Below the pieces are notes generated by a model. The model worked only from the letters and a program-made list of their open reading frames with translations. It had not been told where the DNA came from and ran no database searches. 64,000 nt of DNA from Verrucomicrobiota bacterium. GTDB taxonomy: Bacteria; Verrucomicrobiota; Verrucomicrobiia; JABWAM01. The stretch lies in NCBI GenBank assembly GCA_023269615.1, contig JAHFSY010000003.1:23665-87664 (forward strand), written 5' to 3'. Shown in pieces: positions 1 through 8,361 of the stretch (the stretch's first letter is position 1; each line of letters begins with the position of its first letter). Both the position numbers and the translations under genes were made by a program.

Positions 1-2427
1 TTCGGTAAAAAGTTTGTACACATCGCCCACGACGATCACGCGCGAGCAGGCGGAGCATTTTTGGCCCGCATAACCGAATGCGCTCTGGACGATCCCGCTC
101 ACCGCCTGGTCGAAGTCGGCATCGTCGTCCACGATGATCGCATTTTTCCCGCCCATCTCGCAGATGACGCGTTTGACCTGCGGCTGGCCCCTTTGGGTTT
201 TAGCGGCTTCCTCAACGATGGAGAGGCCCACGCCCTTGCTTCCCGTGAAGGCGATTTGGGCCACCGAGGGGTGTTGAACGAGACAGACCCCGATTTCTTC
301 ACCCACGCCGGGCAGGAAGTGGATAACATCCGATGGGAATCCCGATTCCCGCATCAGTTGATGGAGTCGGAACGCGGTGGCGCTTGATTGCTCGGCTGGT
401 TTGATGAGAACTGGATTTCCAGCGACAAGGGCGGCGACGCTCATGCCACAAAGAATGGCGAGCGGAAAGTTCCATGGGCCGATCACGGCCGTGGGCCCGC
501 GGCCCTCGCAGGAAAGAAGGTTGTCTTCGCCCAACATGGTTCCCACGGCGTGCGGGGCAAGTTCCTTGAGCGCCTGTCGCGCATAGTAACGGCAAAAGTC
601 GATGGCTTCCGCCACGTCGGCATCGGCTTCGCGCCAGGGTTTTCCAACTTCAAAACATTGAAGGGCGGCGAGGGAAATGCGGTCCGCCTCGATGCGATCA
701 GCCAGTTTTTCCAAAAGCAGGGCGCGTTCATCCAGCGGGCGATCCCTCCATTCAGGCCAGGCCTTGAGGGCAGCCGTGACGGCGATTTCGACCTGAGCCC
801 TGGAGGCGAGGCTGATTGCGGCGACGTTCCTGCGTTTGTCGCTGGGGCACTCGCGGGCGAGTTGTTCCCTGGAAGAAACTTCCTTGCCGGAAATGACGAT
901 GGGCACGTGAATCGGGAATTGTGCGGCGACTTCGTCCAGACTTTGTTGGAAGGTTTTTCGAACCTGGGCATTTGTGAAGTCCAGCATGGGACAATTCTCA
1001 AAGGGCGACTTCAAGTCACCTGCGATCATGGCATGGGCTTCATCCCGGTCGGCTTTGGCTTCGGGGCTGGCCAGCAACTGGTTGATGTCAACTTTGTCAT
1101 GATAATTCATACGCAGGAATCCATTGTTTGAAGTGTTCTCAAGGAGGCGACGGACGAGATAAGCCATGCCGGGGAGCATTTCCCCGACGGGGCAGTAAAG
1201 GCGGACACGATGGCCCAGGGATCGCAGGGCTTTGCGTTCCGGTTCGGCCATGCCATGGAGCATCTGAACTTCGTAGGCCGAACGCGGCAGCTTGTGAGTC
1301 TCCGCGCAGGCGATGGCGTGGGAGATGCTGCGCAGGTTATGACTGCCAAATGCCGGGTGGAGGCGATCGATGTTCTGGAAAAGATGCGTGGTGAGTGACT
1401 CGTAGTTGGCGTCAGTGGCGGCCTTGTCCGTGAAGACGGGGCAGGCGAGGCCCTGTTGCCTGGAGTGGACGACCTCGAAATCCCAATAAGCGCCCTTCAC
1501 GAGTCGCACGGTGACGGGCGAGCCGCGGGAAGCTGCGATGGAGACCAGACGATCAACATCTGCCCGGGAGGATTTCAGGTAGGCTTGAACGACGATTCCG
1601 ACATGCGGCCAGTTTCGAACCTGGGGGTGACAGGCGATTTCTTCAAAGAGATCGAAAATGATCTCGTGAAAATCCCACTGCTCCAAATCCATGTTGATGA
1701 AGACATTTTTTTCCTTCGCGCGAAGAAACAGGGGCAGGACCCTGGCTTTCAGGCGGGCGACCGATCCCGATGGATCCGCGGGGTTGAGCTGGGGGTCCAT
1801 CGCAGAGATTTTGAGGGAAACGTTTGTGCGCGGAATTTCCCCCAGATGGTTGCGGTCGAGCAACTCCTTTGATGGCCAGTTTTTGGCTTCGTCGGAAAGT
1901 TGTTCCACCAGGGCCATGTACCGTTGCTGGCAGATGGCTCCCTCGGCATCGCTGACGGTTGCTTCGCCCAGAAGATCAACCGTGAAGGCGAGTCCTTCCT
2001 TGTGGAACCGGCGGAGGATGGGAATGGCTTCCTCGGGGCTGGTTCCGACAATGAACCGCCCGGCCATGTCGGTGATGTTCTTTCTGATGCCGATCGAGGC
2101 CACGCCCCCGGTCAGGTTGCTGGAGGCGAGCTTGAGGGCGGCACTCATGAAGGCGGGTAGCTCGCGTCCCTCACGGATAAGATACTGGCGCACGTGCTCG
2201 ACGACCTGGTCGGTGGTCTTGAGCGAGGGCAGGACATCAACAAAGCGGAAGAGGTCCAGCTTGAACGTGGGATCCTTCATGGCCCATTCCATGAGCCGCC
2301 CATGCCAGTAGTCCTTTTCAAAAATTCCCGGCGCCTCTTTTTGCGAGAGCGCCCAGAGTTCCCGTCCGATGCGAAGCAGATCCGCTTCCGAGGGGTTTTT
2401 GTTTCGCGTGTCCTGGGCTTGATTCAT
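1..2427 (-). CDS. putA: PutA-type proline dehydrogenase / P5C dehydrogenase, 3' end cut by window
   Basis: Bifunctional proline catabolism enzyme: FAD-dependent oxidation of proline to P5C, then NAD-dependent oxidation to glutamate. I translated 809 codons from the ATG at 2425-2427; no stop is reached at the window edge. The N-terminal PRODH part carries the barrel motif RLVKGAYWD near residue 310. The ALDH part shows GPTAVIGPWNFPLA near 650, EMGGKN near 760 and the catalytic Cys in GYAGQKCSACSR near 790. About 200 C-terminal residues are expected to be missing. The N-terminus lacks an obvious ribbon-helix-helix DNA-binding domain, so it is probably not an autoregulating trifunctional PutA. 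It lies downstream of rsmA on the same strand. Confidence 0.93.
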   Translation of the reverse strand, partial: MNQAQDTRNKNPSEADLLRIGRELWALSQKEAPGIFEKDYWHGRLMEWAMKDPTFKLDLFRFVDVLPSLKTTDQVVEHVRQYLIREGRELPAFMSAALKLASSNLTGGVASIGIRKNITDMAGRFIVGTSPEEAIPILRRFHKEGLAFTVDLLGEATVSDAEGAICQQRYMALVEQLSDEAKNWPSKELLDRNHLGEIPRTNVSLKISAMDPQLNPADPSGSVARLKARVLPLFLRAKEKNVFINMDLEQWDFHEIIFDLFEEIACHPQVRNWPHVGIVVQAYLKSSRADVDRLVSIAASRGSPVTVRLVKGAYWDFEVVHSRQQGLACPVFTDKAATDANYESLTTHLFQNIDRLHPAFGSHNLRSISHAIACAETHKLPRSAYEVQMLHGMAEPERKALRSLGHRVRLYCPVGEMLPGMAYLVRRLLENTSNNGFLRMNYHDKVDINQLLASPEAKADRDEAHAMIAGDLKSPFENCPMLDFTNAQVRKTFQQSLDEVAAQFPIHVPIVISGKEVSSREQLARECPSDKRRNVAAISLASRAQVEIAVTAALKAWPEWRDRPLDERALLLEKLADRIEADRISLAALQCFEVGKPWREADADVAEAIDFCRYYARQALKELAPHAVGTMLGEDNLLSCEGRGPTAVIGPWNFPLAILCGMSVAALVAGNPVLIKPAEQSSATAFRLHQLMRESGFPSDVIHFLPGVGEEIGVCLVQHPSVAQIAFTGSKGVGLSIVEEAAKTQRGQPQVKRVICEMGGKNAIIVDDDADFDQAVSGIVQSAFGYAGQKCSACSRVIVVGDVYKLFTE

Positions 2428-2538
2428 GTAAATGGTTCCACATCCATCCAGTTTGATTCGGACAGCAGGATTTTCATGCCCGCATCCTTTCACAAGAACC
2501 CCTTCAGGGCAAGCGGCCCGGCTTGCCATCCCGGGCAT

Positions 2539-3819
2539 TCATGGCGGACGGCTTTCCCAGATCCAGCGGAAGGATGGGGCGAAGTGGTGCGGATCTTTCT
2601 TGAGCGCGTCCGTGATACCCGCAGGCGTCCACCATCGAACTTCGGAAATTTCACATTTTGGAAATTGGAATGGACCATCGGATTTTCCCTCATAAAGCCA
2701 GACGAATTCCCACCCCAGTTCCTGGCACGCTTCAAATTTTCGGACGCGGCTCAGTTTGGGTGAAACGCCCAGTTCCTCCACCACTTCGCGTTCCGCCGCC
2801 GCGTCGTAGTCTTCGCCCACGCCAAGATGACCCGCCGCCGAGGAGTCCCATGTGTTGGGGGCAACGTCTTTTTCCGCCGAACGTTTCTGGAGAAGAAGGT
2901 CGCCGTTGCTGTTCCAGAGAAAAATGTGAATGGCGCGGTGAACCAGGTTCCGGCGATGAACTTCGCTCCTCCGCTCCCGCCCTGTCACTTCGTCGCGCTC
3001 GTTCACCACGTCAAACCATTCCTCCACCGCGGCGGGCTGTTCGGACTGGGAGAGGGCGACCCATTCCTCCACGCTCAATTCTTCGGGGCGGCGGGTGCGA
3101 TGCTTTGCATCCGGCCACTCGCGTCCGAAGATTGCGCCTAGAGTCTTGCGCCGTTTCTGGAAAGCCTGCTTCACCCGCGCGCGAAAACGGCTCTCGGCGT
3201 CCGCATCGCTGAAGAGGGGCGCCTCGCGACGCTCCATTCGGACAACCGCTGACGCGACTTCGGGACGCGGCCAGAAGACGCTGGGGGGGACCTTGCGCGT
3301 CATTTTGATTTGATAAAACGCCTGGGTGAGGAGCGTAAGCAGTCCAAAATCCTTGGTTTGCGGGCCTGCGACGAGGCGTTCGGCGACTTCGAGCTGGATC
3401 GTGAACAGCATTCGTCGAGGCCTCAAATCGGCCTCGCACAGGCGGACGATCAGCGGGGATGCGATGGAATAGGGGAGGTTGCCCAGGACAATGGAATTTG
3501 AGATTGGAGATTTGAGATTGGAGATTTCCTCCATTGCGTCCGCCTCGATCAAATGCGCCTGCGGAAATCTCCCGCGCAGGAAGGCAGCAAGGCGGCGGTC
3601 TTTCTCGATGAGAGTCAGTTTGTCTGTTTGTTCGGGAATGAATTCCGTGATGGCCCCCAGGCCGGGGCCGATTTCCATGACGGAATCTTCAGGCTGAATT
3701 CCCGCCTCCTCGACGATGCGGCGGGCCACATTCTGGTCGTGCAGGAAATTCTGGCCAAGGCGACGGCTGGGGCGGACGCCGAGTTCGTTGAGACGAAGGC
3801 GGATTTCGCTGAGTGTCAT
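2539..3819 (-). CDS. rsmA: RsmA (KsgA) 16S rRNA dimethyladenosine transferase fused to a C-terminal Nudix hydrolase
   Basis: Residues 1 to about 262 form an RsmA/KsgA methyltransferase that dimethylates two adjacent adenines in helix 45 of 16S rRNA: GQNFL at 22-26, the SAM motif EIGPGLGAIT at 49-58 and NLPY at 114-117. Residues about 265-425 form a Nudix hydrolase with a perfect box (G-x5-E-x7-REVVEELGV, residues 330-352), of the YfcD/IDI-like type (EVHRRNLVHRAIHIFLWN). KsgA proteins are usually about 270 residues, so the 426-residue length is explained by the fusion. A tandem-repeat insert encodes residues 99-109, directly before NLPY. A single ORF runs through both domains with no stop or frame change. 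Confidence 0.93.
   Translation of the reverse strand: MTLSEIRLRLNELGVRPSRRLGQNFLHDQNVARRIVEEAGIQPEDSVMEIGPGLGAITEFIPEQTDKLTLIEKDRRLAAFLRGRFPQAHLIEADAMEEISNLKSPISNSIVLGNLPYSIASPLIVRLCEADLRPRRMLFTIQLEVAERLVAGPQTKDFGLLTLLTQAFYQIKMTRKVPPSVFWPRPEVASAVVRMERREAPLFSDADAESRFRARVKQAFQKRRKTLGAIFGREWPDAKHRTRRPEELSVEEWVALSQSEQPAAVEEWFDVVNERDEVTGRERRSEVHRRNLVHRAIHIFLWNSNGDLLLQKRSAEKDVAPNTWDSSAAGHLGVGEDYDAAAEREVVEELGVSPKLSRVRKFEACQELGWEFVWLYEGKSDGPFQFPKCEISEVRWWTPAGITDALKKDPHHFAPSFRWIWESRPP
3494..3529. repeat. In-frame heptamer repeat (AATCTCM family) inside rsmA
   Basis: About five tandem units of a 7-nt motif, read on the minus strand as AATCTCC/AATCTCA alternating. They are translated in frame as EISNLKSPISNS just before the NLPY motif of RsmA. 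The same repeat in the same reading register is found inside thiD at 16083-16121. Confidence 0.85.
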
Positions 3820-3871
3820 TGCAGATTCAAATGGCCGCGGGCTCCTTGCGATGAGGCGGCAAAAAACGCGG

Positions 3872-5170
3872 TCAGGCTTCCGACGGCGCGAGAAGCGATT
3901 TTTTCAAGACTTTCGAGTTGCGTCCGTTCTGCTCGTATTTTTCGCGGCGTTCCCTTGGAAGATCGTTGATGCCGCCCTCGGTGAAGCCGCCCTTTTGCTG
4001 GAAATAATTGAAGGCCTGCGTGGAAAGGCAGAAGAGGGCCTGGCAGCCTTTTTCGCGCGCCTGCATCTCGGCATAAGTCATCAGCTTGCGGCCGATGCCT
4101 TCATTTTCATGCACCGGGCTGACAAAGAGGCAGGCCATCTCGGCCATCTTGTCATCGGGATACATGTGGAGGGCGACGCATGCGACCGGGTTGCGATCCA
4201 CCTCGAACACGAAATAATCGCCGAGCTGTTTCTCGACATCCGTGCGCGTGCGTTTCACGATCTCCGAATTCTCCACGGGTTGCTTGATGAGCTTGAGGAT
4301 GTTGGCCACGTCCTTTTTCATCGCCTTGCGGATGGCCTGGTATTCGTTGGCGTGGATGAGCGTGCCGATGCCCTCCTTCGAGAAAACCTCGGCAAGCAGG
4401 CCCTCCTCGACGCGGCCATTGATGATGTGGACGCGGTGCACCCCGTTTTTCGCGGCCTTGTATCCATGGTCGAGCTTTGAAACCATGTCCTCCGCCACAT
4501 CCGCGCGGTGTTTCTTGAGCATCTCCTCCGCCTCGGCAATCGAAAGCTGGTGGACCAATTCGCCGGATTTCGAAATGCCGTCGCGCGTGGTGATGTAGAT
4601 GAGCTTGGCGGCGTGAAGCGCCAGCGCGACCTCGAGCGCGACGGAATCGGAATTCACGCGGAAGGTCTTGCCGTCACCATCAAACCCAAGCGGCGGGATG
4701 ACGGGCACGATGTTGCGATCAAGAAGTGTCATCAGCAATTCGGTATCCACACGCTCGACGCGTCCCGTGAAGTGGTGGTCCACGCCGTGAAGAATGCCGG
4801 CCGGGTGCGCAATGATGGCATTGGAGCTGGCCGCGCGCAGGTCGTTGGCGGAGAGGCCCTCGATGATCTCATGCGTGACCCGGTTGGCGGCCGTGAGTGC
4901 AAGGTCCAGCGTGGAGGCGCTTGTCACACCTGTGCCGTCGGCGTTCGAGATGTCCTGCTTGAGCTGGGTGGCGATGGCGCGAATCTGGAAGCTGGCGCCG
5001 TGGACGATGACCACGTGGATGTTCAGGCTGCGCAGAACGGCGATGTCGAGCAGCAGGTTGGCGAAGTTTTCGTCCTCCACGATTTCTCCGTCAATGGAGA
5101 TGACGAACACTTTTTCGCGAAAACGCGGCACGTAGTGCAGAATTTCGCGCAGGTCAGTAAGCTTGATCAT
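3872..5170 (-). CDS. argA: N-acetylglutamate synthase (amino acid kinase + GNAT), ArgA type
   Basis: First step of arginine synthesis: acetyl-CoA plus glutamate to N-acetylglutamate. Residues about 20-290 are an amino-acid-kinase fold (VVIVHGAS near 53-60, RVNSDSVALEVALAL near 171-185). Residues about 305-425 are a GNAT acetyltransferase with the acetyl-CoA loop NEGIGRKLM at 356-364. The order AAK then GNAT and the 432-residue length match classical ArgA. The ATG start begins MIKLTDLREILHYVPRF, a typical ArgA beginning. It stands alone here; no other arg gene is in the window. It is divergent from the cysteine desulfurase, with the intergenic space filled by a repeat element. Confidence 0.92.
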   Translation of the reverse strand: MIKLTDLREILHYVPRFREKVFVISIDGEIVEDENFANLLLDIAVLRSLNIHVVIVHGASFQIRAIATQLKQDISNADGTGVTSASTLDLALTAANRVTHEIIEGLSANDLRAASSNAIIAHPAGILHGVDHHFTGRVERVDTELLMTLLDRNIVPVIPPLGFDGDGKTFRVNSDSVALEVALALHAAKLIYITTRDGISKSGELVHQLSIAEAEEMLKKHRADVAEDMVSKLDHGYKAAKNGVHRVHIINGRVEEGLLAEVFSKEGIGTLIHANEYQAIRKAMKKDVANILKLIKQPVENSEIVKRTRTDVEKQLGDYFVFEVDRNPVACVALHMYPDDKMAEMACLFVSPVHENEGIGRKLMTYAEMQAREKGCQALFCLSTQAFNYFQQKGGFTEGGINDLPRERREKYEQNGRNSKVLKKSLLAPSEA

Positions 5171-5558
5171 GTCTCGTTGCTTGGAACGAGTCAGTTGAAC
5201 GACAATCGCGCCCGGGATTCAATGCAATTTTGATCCCGTATTTGTGACGTGCCGAAGATGGCAGGGAGGGATTCTCCGCAGATTTCGCAGATGGACGCAG
5301 ATTTCCCTGTGACCCGACGGAGTTTTTGACAGGATTACAGGATTTTTTGGATTAACAGGATTTCTGAACGTCAATCAATCCCGCCATTCCGATTGAAAGC
5401 CAGGCTTTCAGTCGGAATGGCGGGATTTGGGTCAAGGGCAAGCTTTGCGACTTTGCGACTTTGCGCGAAACTTTCCTAAAAAATCTGCGGAGGAAATCGG
5501 GATGTGGGGAAAATCGTTTGACGCGGCTTCCCGGTTGCACGATAGGTTGCGGAGTCAC
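5171..5558. other. Intergenic region between divergent argA and cysteine desulfurase genes, mostly repeat sequence
   Basis: No convincing gene. It holds the nested inverted-repeat element described separately, and within it a stretch with repeated ACAGGATT words at 5328-5363. Promoters for both flanking genes must lie here or in the element, but I could not identify -10/-35 boxes with confidence. Confidence 0.7.
5272..5494. repeat. Nested inverted-repeat element, copy A
   Basis: Outer arms TTCTCCGCAGATTT (5272-5285) and AAATCTGCGGAGGA (5481-5494) are inverted copies with one mismatch. Just inside are CGCAGATGGACGCAGATTT and, on the right, TTTGCGAC tandem units. An inner hairpin spans about 5375-5428 with arms around CCCGCCATTCCGATTGAAAG and its complement. 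Copy B at 36983-37146 has the same order of parts. No transposase is encoded, so this is a non-autonomous element or a chromosomal interspersed repeat. Its right end supplies a GGAGG 8 nt before an ATG at 5502. Confidence 0.85.
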
Positions 5559-6704
5559 ATGGCAGCGCGCTTTTATCTCGATCACAACGCCACCACGCCC
5601 GTCCATCCGGATGCGTCGCGGGCCATGACCCCGTTTCTCGCGGAACAATTCGGAAATCCCTCGAGCATCCACGCGCGCGGCCGCGCCGCGCGGGCGGCGA
5701 TGGATGCGGCGCGCGACGGGATGGCGTCGCTCCTCGGTGCGAAATCCAAGGAGATCGTTTTCACTTCGGGCGGCACCGAATCCAACAACCTTGCCCTCTT
5801 CGGCGCGGCGCATGCACACCAATCCCGGGGGCGACATGTTGTGACGTGCGCCACCGAGCACCACGCCGTGCTGCACCCGTGCGAACGGCTTCGCGACGAG
5901 GGATGGGAGGTGACGGTTCTTCCCGTGGATGCGATGGGGCGTCTGGATGTCGGCGCCTTGGCGGATGCGATCCGGCCTGAAACGTTGCTGGTCTCGATCA
6001 TGTCCGCCAACAACGAAACGGGAACACGCCAGCCCGTGCGCGAGATCGGCGTGCTTTGTCGTGGGCGCGGCGTGCTGTTCCATTGTGACGCGACCCAGAG
6101 TTTTGGAAAGGAGCGCGTCCATGTCGGGGAATGGAACGCCGACCTGCTCTCGATCACGGCACACAAATTTTACGGGCCGAAGGGCGCGGCGCTGCTTTAC
6201 GCAAGAAGCGGCGTGCAACTGCAACCCCAGCTTCTTGGCGGTGCGCATGAGCACGAGCGGCGAGCGGGAACGGAAAACGTGGCTGCGATCGCCGGCATGG
6301 CGGCAGCCGCGGGCATTGCCTCGCAACAGGCTGAAGCTGAAAACAAGCGGTTGTTCACACTCACGGAAAATCTTTGGGCGGAGCTTTCCCGATCGATCAT
6401 GGAGATCCGCCGCAACGGGCACGCGACGGAGCGGCTGGGAAACACGCTGAATGTGAGTTTTTCGGATTGCGACGGCGAGGCGCTGCTCATGGGATTGGAT
6501 TTGGAAGGCGTGGAGGTTTCGAGTGGATCCGCGTGCATGGTGGGTTCGGTGCAGCCCTCGCACGTCCTCAAGGCGATGGGTGTGGATGCAAAGCTTGCCA
6601 CGGCAAGATTTTCCCTCGGCAGTTCCTCGAAGGAGGAACACATTCCAAAAATTGTTTCGCGGGTGAAGCTCGTGGTCGGTAGAGTCCGCCAGAGCCGCAG
6701 CTGA
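5559..6704 (+). CDS. Cysteine desulfurase, NifS/IscS family
   Basis: PLP-dependent removal of sulfur from cysteine, forming the enzyme-bound persulfide used for Fe-S clusters and thiolation. Motifs counted from the chosen ATG: YLDHNATTP at 6-14, GTESNN at 72-77, the PLP lysine in SITAHKFYGPKG (Lys203), and the catalytic Cys326 in SSGSACM. Length 381 agrees with the family. The frame is open further upstream, and an ATG at 5502 has a strong GGAGG, but the family N-terminus begins at MAARFYLDHN, so I chose 5559. The upstream extension is encoded by the repeat element. Fe-S partners (HscB- and IscA-like) occur far away at 61-62 kb. Confidence 0.93.
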   Translation: MAARFYLDHNATTPVHPDASRAMTPFLAEQFGNPSSIHARGRAARAAMDAARDGMASLLGAKSKEIVFTSGGTESNNLALFGAAHAHQSRGRHVVTCATEHHAVLHPCERLRDEGWEVTVLPVDAMGRLDVGALADAIRPETLLVSIMSANNETGTRQPVREIGVLCRGRGVLFHCDATQSFGKERVHVGEWNADLLSITAHKFYGPKGAALLYARSGVQLQPQLLGGAHEHERRAGTENVAAIAGMAAAAGIASQQAEAENKRLFTLTENLWAELSRSIMEIRRNGHATERLGNTLNVSFSDCDGEALLMGLDLEGVEVSSGSACMVGSVQPSHVLKAMGVDAKLATARFSLGSSSKEEHIPKIVSRVKLVVGRVRQSRS

Positions 6705-6752
6705 TTCGCATCTGTGTTTCATCCGTGTTCATCTGTGGCTTCCTGTTCCCAA

Positions 6753-7637
6753 ATGCGCAAGCTCTCCACATTTTTATGCACGTGGGCATGTGCCGCATGG
6801 GCGCTGGCCGGGACTCTTGCCCCCATGAATTTTGTGATTTTCCCAGACACCCCCGGCCGATCCCTGGTTGAGGCAGCGGGAAAAGGCGATGCAAAAACCG
6901 TCAAGTCGCTGCTGGACAGAGGAGTCAAGGTGGATGAACCCGGATTGGGCGGCCTGACCGCGTTGCCGTGCGCGGCAGCCGCTGGAAAAACCGATGTGGT
7001 GAAACTTCTGATCGACAGGGGGGCTGACGTTCATGCGCCATCCAACCTGGCGTGGGGTGACTCTCCCTTGATGCTGGCCATCACAAGCGGCCATGTTGAT
7101 ACCGTGAAACTTCTCATCGAGAAAGGCGCCAACATCCATGCAGCAGACAAGTGGGGAAGTCCCGCGTTGATCCACGCAGCAACGATCGATCAGTTTGAGG
7201 TGGTCACACTTCTCATCGACAAGGGAGCTGACTTGAAGGCAAAGGATGAGGAAGGTCGCACCGTGCTGGCTTGGGCGGCAAGATACGGCAGAATTGATGT
7301 GATCAAGACTTTGCTTGTGAAACATCTGGATGTGAATTCAAGAGCCAAAAATGGATGGACTCCGCTGATGGAAGCAGCCCACGGCGGTCAATCGGAAGCC
7401 ATCAAGGTATTGATCGCCAATAAAGCCGACATCCATGCCAAGGAGATCCAGAATGGCTGGACTGGATTGATGGAAGCAGTTTTCAGGGGGAACCACAGCG
7501 CCGTGAAAGCGCTGATCGAGGGCGGCGCGGATTTGAACGCGAGGAGCTCCATCGGACAAACCGCCCTTGGGGTTGCATTGACTTTCGATAAAAAAGAAAT
7601 CGCCGAACTGCTTCGGAAACATGGCGGGAAGGAATGA
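6753..7637 (+). CDS. Secreted ankyrin-repeat protein
   Basis: From the ATG at 6753 the protein has a short basic start and a hydrophobic stretch (FLCTWACAAWALAGTLA), read as a signal peptide. It is followed by about eight ankyrin repeats filling the rest of the 294 residues; typical units contain LLIDRGADVHA, LLIEKGANIHA and LIEGGADLNA. Function is unknown; ankyrin arrays bind other proteins. A GTG at 6714 would add 13 residues, but those codons are a copy of the ATCCGTGTTCATCTGTG-type intergenic repeat, so I prefer 6753. Confidence 0.85.
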   Translation: MRKLSTFLCTWACAAWALAGTLAPMNFVIFPDTPGRSLVEAAGKGDAKTVKSLLDRGVKVDEPGLGGLTALPCAAAAGKTDVVKLLIDRGADVHAPSNLAWGDSPLMLAITSGHVDTVKLLIEKGANIHAADKWGSPALIHAATIDQFEVVTLLIDKGADLKAKDEEGRTVLAWAARYGRIDVIKTLLVKHLDVNSRAKNGWTPLMEAAHGGQSEAIKVLIANKADIHAKEIQNGWTGLMEAVFRGNHSAVKALIEGGADLNARSSIGQTALGVALTFDKKEIAELLRKHGGKE

Positions 7638-7657
7638 CTTGGAACAGAGCCAAAAAA

Positions 7658-7732
7658 TGGTGGCTGGGGAGGGAATCGCACCCCCGACACAGGGCTTTTC
7701 AGGCCCCTGCTCTACTACTGAGCTACCCAGCC
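7658..7732 (-). tRNA. tRNA-Phe (GAA)
   Basis: On the minus strand a full cloverleaf folds: acceptor GGCTGGG with CCCAGCC, D stem GCTC/GAGC, anticodon stem GGGGC/GCCCT with loop CTGAAAA (anticodon GAA), variable loop GTGTC, and a T arm with GGGGG/CCCTC. The 3' CCA is encoded. The stem pairings were checked by eye; one G-T pair occurs in the anticodon stem and one in the T stem. Confidence 0.95.
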
Positions 7733-7839
7733 GACCCAAGGCGAGCGGGACACGTTAGAAAGCGCCCGGGCGGAAGTCAAAGGCAAAGAGAAAGCAGGGA
7801 TCATGGATCATGGGACAAGGGACAGGGAAATTGATTTTT

Positions 7840-8256
7840 TCATACGTCAATCACCCGGCCCTTGCCGGATGGAGGACGCTGGGGCTCGATTTTCACCGAG
7901 CGAACTGCGATGCGTGGCCTGGACTGGAATGATTTCAGGACGATGGTCACGATGCTGACCACCAACGCGCCCCAGAAAGCGCTCCCCCAGCCGTCCACGT
8001 GAAAACCATGCACAATCTTGCCCACGAGCAGAAGCAAGCCGCCATTGATCACCAGCATGAAGAGGCCAAAGGTCAGCAGAAGCAGGGGCAGGCTCACCAG
8101 CATGAGGAATGGCTTCAGAAATGCATTCACAAAACCCAGGGCCAGTGATGCAACGAGCAGGGAGGCAAGATTGTCATACCAGATCCCATGCACCATGTGC
8201 GCCGCCGCGAGCACGGCGACCGTGGTGATCAGCCATCGGATGAAAAAATCCCTCAT
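7840..8256 (-). CDS. Phage holin family 4 (superfamily IV) membrane protein
   Basis: A 138-residue protein with about four hydrophobic segments (LITTVAVLAAAHMVHGI, LASLLVASLALGFVNAFLKP, LMLVSLPLLLLTFGLFMLVI, and AFWGALVVSIVTIVL). The motif GFVNAFLKP followed by a leucine-rich hairpin and INGGLLLLVG is typical of the PF04020 family, small inner-membrane proteins found chromosomally in many bacteria. The family name comes from phage holins, but nothing nearby is phage-like. The C-terminal tail is basic and proline-rich. Confidence 0.85.
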   Translation of the reverse strand: MRDFFIRWLITTVAVLAAAHMVHGIWYDNLASLLVASLALGFVNAFLKPFLMLVSLPLLLLTFGLFMLVINGGLLLLVGKIVHGFHVDGWGSAFWGALVVSIVTIVLKSFQSRPRIAVRSVKIEPQRPPSGKGRVIDV

Positions 8257-8361
8257 GACCTTTCATTTCACGCCTTTTGCCCGGCAATTTCAACCACGGA
8301 TGACGGAGAGAAAAGGCTGGTGGGAAATCCTTCCGGGAATTAGGTTTGGGCCCGCACTCCC

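Noticed and set aside
5352..6722. 456-codon open frame on the minus strand opposite the cysteine desulfurase
   Set aside because: The plus-strand gene has all family motifs; the antisense product is Arg/His-rich and has none.
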